A stretch of 5,634 nt of DNA from CAZAGT01 sp964484515 (GTDB lineage: Bacteria; Desulfobacterota; DSM-4660; Desulfatiglandales; HGW-15): the NCBI GenBank assembly GCA_964484515.1, contig CAZAGT010000336.1, forward strand, positions 1 to 5,634, written 5' to 3'. The stretch's first letter is position 1. Each line of letters begins with the position of its first letter. Shown piece after piece: positions 1 through 4,109 of this stretch. Position numbers and translations under genes: made by a program. The notes below the pieces were generated by a model that was not told the DNA's origin, searched no databases, and saw nothing but the letters and a program-made list of their open reading frames with translations.

Positions 1-67
1 CCCTTGACGCCTGGAATCTGCGGCATCCTCGACTTTTGCAACGTTAGGGTTAAGTTAAAGGGGAACC

Positions 68-844
68 ATGATGGAATTCCAATTGACTTCCCAAGACTCC
101 AGACGGATTGAAGAGAGCATCAGGGGGAAATATGTCAAAGTTGCAAAAACCCCTGAAGGTCTTTTCAAGTATCCCACGGGCCGTGAAGGCCTTGAAGCTT
201 TGGCGTATGATCCCGAGATGGTACAAATTCTGCCCGACGAGGTAACCAGTTCGTATTGTGGGGTGGGCAATCCTTTCGCATTGGGCCCCATCAACAAGGG
301 AGAAAAGGTCCTAGATATCGGCTGCGGAGCCGGGGTAGATACCATTCTAGCTGCGATGATGGTAGGCCCAACGGGTTCAGTCACCGGGATCGATATGGTA
401 CCCGAGATGTTGGCACGAGCGAGGCAAAACCTCCGCCTGACGGGCCTTAAGAACGTTGAGTTCAAGCAAAACTCGGGAGAGGAGCTGTCGACCCCGGATA
501 ATAGTTTTGATGTTGTGATCTCCAATGGGGTCTTTAACCTCATCCTCGATAAACGGAGGGCTGTTGCAGAGGTCTTTCGGGTCTTAAAACCCGGGGGACG
601 CCTGTTGCTGGCTGATCAAGTCCTTATCGGTGAGCAGGATCAGAGTGCGGCGGCCAGAGTTGATAATTGGTTCAAGTGACAGGGCGGTGCGATACCGGGA
701 AAGGATTTCCTGGCCATTTTGGAGCGAGCGGGATTTGACAATGCAGAACTGGTGGCTGAAACAGATTTCAGGAGCTCCCCTGTGACAAGAGGGACGTTAT
801 TCCGGGCTGCAAAGCCTTATGTTTTGAGCCGGGACAAGGGATGA
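68..844 (+). CDS. ArsM-like SAM-dependent methyltransferase, probable selenoprotein (UGA = Sec at 677-679)
   Basis: Class I methyltransferase of 258 residues, probably cytosolic, expected to move a methyl group from SAM to a soft acceptor such as arsenite or a thiol. Seen: SAM motif I VLDIGCGAG (81-89), post-I acid D109 in GIDM, DVVISNGVFNL (148-158), and LKPGGRLLLAD (173-183). After residue 203 an in-frame TGA is followed by QGGAIPGKDFLAILERAGF and further open frame to 842-844. The WFK-U-QGGAIPG context aligns with the conserved Cys-Ile/Gln-Gly-Gly site of arsenite methyltransferases, so Sec replaces Cys. Of the three ArsM arsenic-binding cysteines, the middle one is Gly153 (SNGVFNL instead of SNCVxNL), and the first is offset to C64 in YCGVGNP. 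The substrate is therefore uncertain. Start: AGGGGA at 59-64 lies 3 nt before ATG 68 but 6 nt before ATG 71, so 71 may be the true start. Alternative: a Cys codon mutated to stop, giving a 203-residue pseudogene product. Confidence 0.82.
680..716 (+). promoter_or_regulatory. Candidate bacterial SECIS element downstream of in-frame UGA
   Basis: Immediately after the TGA, CCGGGAAA (695-702) pairs with TTTCCTGG (706-713) through eight pairs including one G-U, leaving a three-base loop GGA (703-705). There are 23 nt between the UGA and the loop. Known bacterial SECIS elements sit within the coding region just 3' of the UGA, with a short apical loop that has a G among its first two bases and lies roughly 16-37 nt from the UGA. 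This hairpin meets those rules while also encoding the conserved residues P210-L215. Its expected partner is SelB. Folding was done by eye, with no energy calculation. Confidence 0.72.
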
Positions 845-849
845 TGGAT

Positions 850-866
850 GCATGGGGCTTCCATGC
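850..866 (+). repeat. Short inverted repeat between methyltransferase and exported peptide
   Basis: GCATGG (850-855) and CCATGC (861-866) form a perfect 6-bp stem with a 5-nt loop, 5 nt after the methyltransferase stop and 27 nt before the peptide start. No T-run follows, so it is not an intrinsic terminator. It could be an mRNA processing or stability hairpin, or chance. Confidence 0.3.
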
Positions 867-893
867 GAAGAAACCTGGGGAAAGGAGATTACC

Positions 894-1043
894 GTGAAAA
901 GAGAATTTTTTACCTGCAAGGGTTTGCTGCCTGTCCTTGTTCTCACCATTTTGGTGCTCGTCCTGGCGGCCAGCGGTGCCACAGCCGAACATCCGAAGTC
1001 GGAAAAGCCCGAGTCAGAACATCCAACGGAACATCCTAAGTAG
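894..1043 (+). CDS. Small exported Glu/His/Pro-rich peptide
   Basis: The 49-residue product starts at GTG 894, chosen because AAAGGAG (881-887) lies 6 nt upstream. The in-frame ATG at 852 has no such site and would bury the signal peptide behind 14 extra residues. Residues 1-31 are a typical Sec signal peptide: VKR, then a strongly hydrophobic stretch (LLPVLVLTILVLVL) and a cleavage site after ASGATA. The predicted mature part is only 18 residues, EHPKSEKPESEHPTEHPK, with three EHP units. In the DNA the octamer GAACATCC recurs at 987, 1017 and 1029. No known function is recognised. Short EHP-rich tails of this kind follow signal peptides in various environmental proteobacterial proteins (from memory). 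His and Glu density allows weak metal binding, which is inference. The stop codon overlaps the next gene's ribosome binding site, so the two are probably co-translated. Confidence 0.7.
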   Translation: MKREFFTCKGLLPVLVLTILVLVLAASGATAEHPKSEKPESEHPTEHPK

Positions 1044-1046
1044 GAG
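1042..1046 (+). promoter_or_regulatory. Ribosome binding site overlapping the upstream stop codon
   Basis: AGGAG begins inside the TAG stop of the small peptide and ends 7 nt before ATG 1054. It fixes the transglutaminase start at 1054 rather than the in-frame ATG at 1069, and implies translational coupling of the two exported products. Confidence 0.7.
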
Positions 1047-1053
1047 CTAGCGA

Positions 1054-2463
1054 ATGACCTCAGTTTCTATGTATGTAGGGTTACGGTGCAGAGGATGGAT
1101 TTCCAGGAGCTGGGGAACTGTAATCCTGGTAGGCGCCGTGATCTTGGGCGCCTTTTCGGGTTGCGTGGTGAACCGCGCGCACGCCGCGTCTCCCCCCGTA
1201 CCGACGGTAGTTACCGCCGACATTCAGGCGGGCATCGAAAAGCACATTGAAGACCAAACGCGTTTGGGCGGAGGTTATTTCGAGCTCCCATTCGATAATA
1301 GAACCCTTCGGCTCAAACTGGTTCGCGTTCATATTGAATACCTGGCGAACCTGGGACCACGCCGGCATTTTGCTTGCGTTGATCTGGCAGGTACCGACGG
1401 TAAGGTGTATGACGTGGATTTCTTTCTTGAGGGGGATCCGGGCTCGATGATCGTCACGGAAACCACCGTTCACAAAATCAACGGCCAACCTCTCTATGCA
1501 TGGGAGCAGCAAGAGGACCGCACGTGGCACCGTGTCCCCGTAGAGAATGCGGCGCAACAGCTGCTTGGTGTGATCACCGACCGCGATGAATTCGAGTTCC
1601 TGTACCGGGCGACGCTGCCTGAAATAACCGGCAGCGCCCGCATGTGGCTACCCTTGGCGACCACGGACGCATTCCAAACGGTCGAGATAAAGTCCATTAA
1701 CGCGCCGGGGACACGGACCACCCTGAACGAGCCTGAACATGGCAACAAGATTCTTTTCCTGCAACTGGGCCCGGAGGACAGCAAAAAGGTGGTTGAGATC
1801 CGCTACCAGATAGAGCGCCTTGAAAAGTCCGCATATGCGGAAAAGGTGCCCGAGCCTGGAGAATACCTCGGCGCGGAGCGGCTGGTGCCTAACAATGAGG
1901 AATTTCGCCGTATAGCGCGAGAGGTCGTGGAGGGGAAGAAAGGCGATCTGGTGCGCGCGCGTGCGCTCTACGATCACGTTATCGACCGCATGAGCTACAT
2001 GAAATATGGCTCCGGTTGGGGCAAGGGCGACGCCGTGTATGCGTGTGACGTGCGTACGGGCAATTGTACTGATTTTCACTCCTATTTCATCGCCCTCTCA
2101 AGGGCGGTTGGTATTCCAGCGCGCTTTGCCATTGGTGCGGGGATCCCGTCGGAGCGGGATGAGGGTGGAATAGACGGGTATCATTGCTGGGCCGAGTTCT
2201 ATGCTGAAGGCAAGTGGTGGCCTGTTGACATCAGCGAGGGCGACAAGTATTCGAGCCTGGCAACCTATTACTTCGGCCACCATCCCGCGAACCGCATTGA
2301 ACTGAGCCGAGGCCGGGATCTTATGGTTGAACCGGGGCCTGTCTCGGGCCCCATCAATTTCCTTGTCTACCCCGTGTTCGAAATGGACGGCAAGTTGATT
2401 AAGCTGAAAGTCAACTTCTCTTTCATTCGACATCAGGAAGCATCGAGACTGTCGAGCAATTAA
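1054..2463 (+). CDS. Exported transglutaminase-like (cysteine-protease fold) protein
   Basis: 469 residues. A basic N-terminus is followed by a hydrophobic segment (about 22-38). Cleavage is plausible after RAHA (residue 44); AFSGC (33-37) resembles a lipobox but has Phe at -3, so lipidation is doubtful. Residues about 55-160 form a distinct N-terminal domain with GGGYFELP, LVRVHIEYL, HFACVD, YDVDFF and TVHKINGQPLYAW, which I recognise as a recurring uncharacterised domain of environmental bacteria. Residues about 170-265 are a beta-rich linker, including ARMWLPLATTDAFQ. The C-terminal transglutaminase core has all three catalytic residues: C338 in GNCTDFHS, H377 in GYHCWAEFY, D392 in WWPVDIS. 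Such bacterial proteins usually act as periplasmic cysteine peptidases or acyl transferases; the substrate is unknown. The last residues, after NFSFIR, may be foreign sequence added at the rearrangement near 2460. Confidence 0.88.
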   Translation: MTSVSMYVGLRCRGWISRSWGTVILVGAVILGAFSGCVVNRAHAASPPVPTVVTADIQAGIEKHIEDQTRLGGGYFELPFDNRTLRLKLVRVHIEYLANLGPRRHFACVDLAGTDGKVYDVDFFLEGDPGSMIVTETTVHKINGQPLYAWEQQEDRTWHRVPVENAAQQLLGVITDRDEFEFLYRATLPEITGSARMWLPLATTDAFQTVEIKSINAPGTRTTLNEPEHGNKILFLQLGPEDSKKVVEIRYQIERLEKSAYAEKVPEPGEYLGAERLVPNNEEFRRIAREVVEGKKGDLVRARALYDHVIDRMSYMKYGSGWGKGDAVYACDVRTGNCTDFHSYFIALSRAVGIPARFAIGAGIPSERDEGGIDGYHCWAEFYAEGKWWPVDISEGDKYSSLATYYFGHHPANRIELSRGRDLMVEPGPVSGPINFLVYPVFEMDGKLIKLKVNFSFIRHQEASRLSSN

Positions 2464-2832
2464 ATTGTCGATGGTCCTCTCCCAGGAAAGCGGTATGGTC
2501 GAATCACGCCCAAGCCCAACGTGGACAGTAACGTAGCGGCCATCTGCTTTCGAGACCAGAAGAATGAGGCTGCGAAAAAGCTGATAGGCCCTTTGGGCTT
2601 CCTCATGATCGTCGTGACCCATGTCCACTTGGTAAAAGGGGCGGTGATAGCGGATCTCCAAGGGCTGTAGCGCGGAGATGTCCTTGATCCATCTGGATTC
2701 AGCGGCCGGCGAATCCGGCAACCGGTGCAAGTCGAAGGACCAATCAATCCCGGAGAAGCCCTGCTCCTGGGCAAAGCGTCCGAGCTTCCCAATGTCCGAG
2801 AGGAAATTGCACATCACAAGGTCTGGTTTCAT
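2461..2832 (-). pseudogene. Truncated sugar phosphate isomerase/epimerase-like TIM-barrel gene (5' part only)
   Basis: From ATG at 2832 (minus) about 124 codons look like the N-terminal half of a xylose-isomerase-like TIM-barrel protein: a first strand MKPDLVMCNF, the helix-strand unit KLGRFAQEQGFSGIDWSFDL, a strand LEIRYHRPF, a helix with EEAQRAYQLFRSLILL, strand YVTVHVGLG, then LSWERTIDNL. Families of this fold usually exceed 240 residues, with metal-binding Glu/His residues in the second half, which is absent. The frame remains open to 2098, but that part is exactly antisense to the transglutaminase gene and shows no barrel-like pattern, so any 244-residue product would be a chimera. No good Shine-Dalgarno sequence precedes the start. 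Probably a dead remnant left by deletion or insertion. The family assignment is by pattern only. Confidence 0.6.
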
Positions 2833-2880
2833 TGTTGTCTATAACCCATTCGACAACGAGAACTGGAGCTAAGAGGTTTT

Positions 2881-2908
2881 ATTTTTGGTATCATTTCACC
2901 TTTATCAA
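2881..2908 (-). promoter_or_regulatory. Weak candidate sigma-70 promoter for the truncated epimerase gene
   Basis: On the minus strand TTGATA (2908-2903, 5 of 6 consensus bases) is followed after 16 nt by AAAAAT (2886-2881, 4 of 6). The predicted start would lie about 40 nt upstream of ATG 2832. The region is locally AT-rich. The rest of the 2833-3041 gap shows no gene and no convincing terminator. Confidence 0.25.
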
Positions 2909-3041
2909 ACGACGTTACGTCCGGTCATGGGGGGTCTTTTCTCAAAAACGAAGAATTCAGTGCGAGATCTCGGCATAGGCGCTACCCGTGGCTACGAATT
3001 TCCGTCGGGTGTTGGGCAGGCGTTTATCTCCTATTGATGCA

Positions 3042-3644
3042 TTACTCTTGATTGTAGAGATTGTAGAGATTCGGATAAAGCTCTTTCGTACAATCAGGAC
3101 AGAGGCTGTGACTGAATTTCGCCTCCGAATGTTCGGAGATATACGATTCGATCCGATTCCAGTAGCCCTTGTCATCGCGGATCTTTTTGCATACCGAACA
3201 GATCGGCAACATCCCCTGAAGCTGCTTTATATGGTCGAGTGCTACTCTTAATTCCGTCATCAAGCGCTGACGTTCGATGGCGTAAAGGATCGTGCGGATG
3301 ATGGCGGTGGAAGAAGGCTCTCCTTTAAAGAGATAGTCCTGCGCACCCTTCTGGACGGCCTCAAAAGCCATTTCATGGTCCTTGGTGCCGGTCATGATAA
3401 TCGTCGGTATCAATGGATACCTTTCATGAAAAGAAACATAGGTATCCAGGCCGAAGCTGTCCGGCAGCGATAAATCGATGATCGCCACGTCAATGGCCCT
3501 GTTCTTTGCAGCGGATAGGGCGCCTTCAAGCCGTTCCTCATGAACAATTCCGACTTCGACTTCTTCGGATGATTCGAGGGCTTCTCTCAACAGGCAAAAA
3601 TCATCGAGGCTATCTTCAATGACCAAAACCGTGATCTTCTTCAT
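3042..3644 (-). CDS. Response regulator: receiver domain plus four-cysteine C-terminal domain
   Basis: 200 residues, cytosolic. The receiver domain (about 4-125) is complete: acidic pocket E10/D11, phosphoacceptor D57 in AIIDLSLPD, T85 in IIMTGT, K107 in YLFKGE. A helix (about 122-144) links to a C-terminal domain with C149-x2-C152 (LPICSVCKKIRDDKGYW) and C182-x2-C185 (HSLCPDC). The two pairs could form a zinc site or a redox switch. I recognise this module as a recurrent tail on environmental receivers and kinases, but know of no established function; it is not a standard DNA-binding output. ATG 3644 overlaps the previous gene by 29 bases, with GAGGG in GAGAGGGAACAAAGG as a loosely spaced ribosome binding site. 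It is last in the kinase operon and probably receives phosphate from that kinase (inference). Confidence 0.87.
   Translation of the reverse strand: MKKITVLVIEDSLDDFCLLREALESSEEVEVGIVHEERLEGALSAAKNRAIDVAIIDLSLPDSFGLDTYVSFHERYPLIPTIIMTGTKDHEMAFEAVQKGAQDYLFKGEPSSTAIIRTILYAIERQRLMTELRVALDHIKQLQGMLPICSVCKKIRDDKGYWNRIESYISEHSEAKFSHSLCPDCTKELYPNLYNLYNQE
3051..3068. repeat. Perfect 9-bp tandem duplication at the 3' end of the response regulator gene
   Basis: ATTGTAGAG occurs twice back to back (3051-3059, 3060-3068). On the minus strand this encodes NLYNLY just before the C-terminus. It looks like a small in-frame slippage duplication with no effect on the fold. Confidence 0.6.
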
Positions 3645-4104
3645 CCTTTGTTCCCTCTCTGCGCGGAAGCTTGACTAATTGAAGCCAAAATCCTTCTATT
3701 TGTTTAATGATCTTGGCGAATTGCTCAAAATCAAGCGGTTTTGCAATGTAACAATTGGCATGCAGTTTATAGGCCCTCAAGATGTCCTCTTCGTCCTCGG
3801 AGGTCGTCAAGACGACAACGGGAATATCGGTGAGATTCGGGTCTTCTCTGATCTCCCTTAATACGTCGCGGCCGTCCATCAATGGAAGATTTAAGTCCAG
3901 CAGAATCAGGTCCGGTCGCGGCTTAGCCGCATATTCACCCTCACGGCGCAGAAACGCCATGGCGGATATACCATCCGAAACTACATGGATCTCCTCCATG
4001 CGTACCCTTGAATCTTTCATCGCTTCCAACGTCAGCTCAATATCGTCCTCGCTGTCCTCAACCAATAGCACATTTGCTGGCTTCACTAGATCCATGCTCG
4101 TCAT
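3616..4104 (-). CDS. Stand-alone Rcp1-type response regulator receiver
   Basis: 162 residues. Nearly the whole protein is a single receiver: acidic residues in LLVEDSEDD (13-21), phosphoacceptor D70 in LILLDLNLP, T100/T101 in VVLTTS, K122 in IAKPLD, closing with EGFWLQLVKLP (137-147), a tail typical of Rcp1-like receivers that serve phytochrome-type kinases. No output domain follows, only a charged tail, so it likely acts as a phosphate shuttle or through protein contacts. Start: an in-frame ATG exists at 4173, but that would overlap the kinase by 64 bases. ATG 4104 has AAGGTG 6 nt upstream and lies 5 nt beyond the kinase stop, so I chose it. It overlaps the next regulator gene by 29 bases. 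Confidence 0.9.
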   Translation of the reverse strand: MTSMDLVKPANVLLVEDSEDDIELTLEAMKDSRVRMEEIHVVSDGISAMAFLRREGEYAAKPRPDLILLDLNLPLMDGRDVLREIREDPNLTDIPVVVLTTSEDEEDILRAYKLHANCYIAKPLDFEQFAKIIKQIEGFWLQLVKLPRREGTKDEEDHGFGH

Positions 4105-4109
4105 AATGT

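Noticed and set aside
1..47. Possible 3' tail of an upstream gene (frame 3 ends with TAG at 45-47), or a promoter using TTGACG at 4-9
   Set aside because: Only 14 codons are visible and no family is recognisable. No acceptable -10 box lies at 16-18 bp from TTGACG.
677..679. TGA as a true stop giving a 203-residue methyltransferase
   Set aside because: The protein would lack its conserved C-terminal segment, which is encoded intact in the same frame right after the TGA, and a SECIS-like hairpin is present. A recent nonsense mutation remains the main alternative.
2098..2460. C-terminal half of the 244-codon minus-strand frame as a real protein segment
   Set aside because: It is exactly antisense to the transglutaminase catalytic region and shows no TIM-barrel motifs; openness is explained by the codon bias of the sense gene.
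2912..2920. ACGTTACGT as an operator
   Set aside because: A single 9-bp odd palindrome with no second copy; indistinguishable from chance.
2961..2975. Palindrome around CGAGATCTCG as a terminator for the kinase operon
   Set aside because: The palindrome leaves no room for a loop, and the nearest T-run in the direction of transcription is about 12 nt away.
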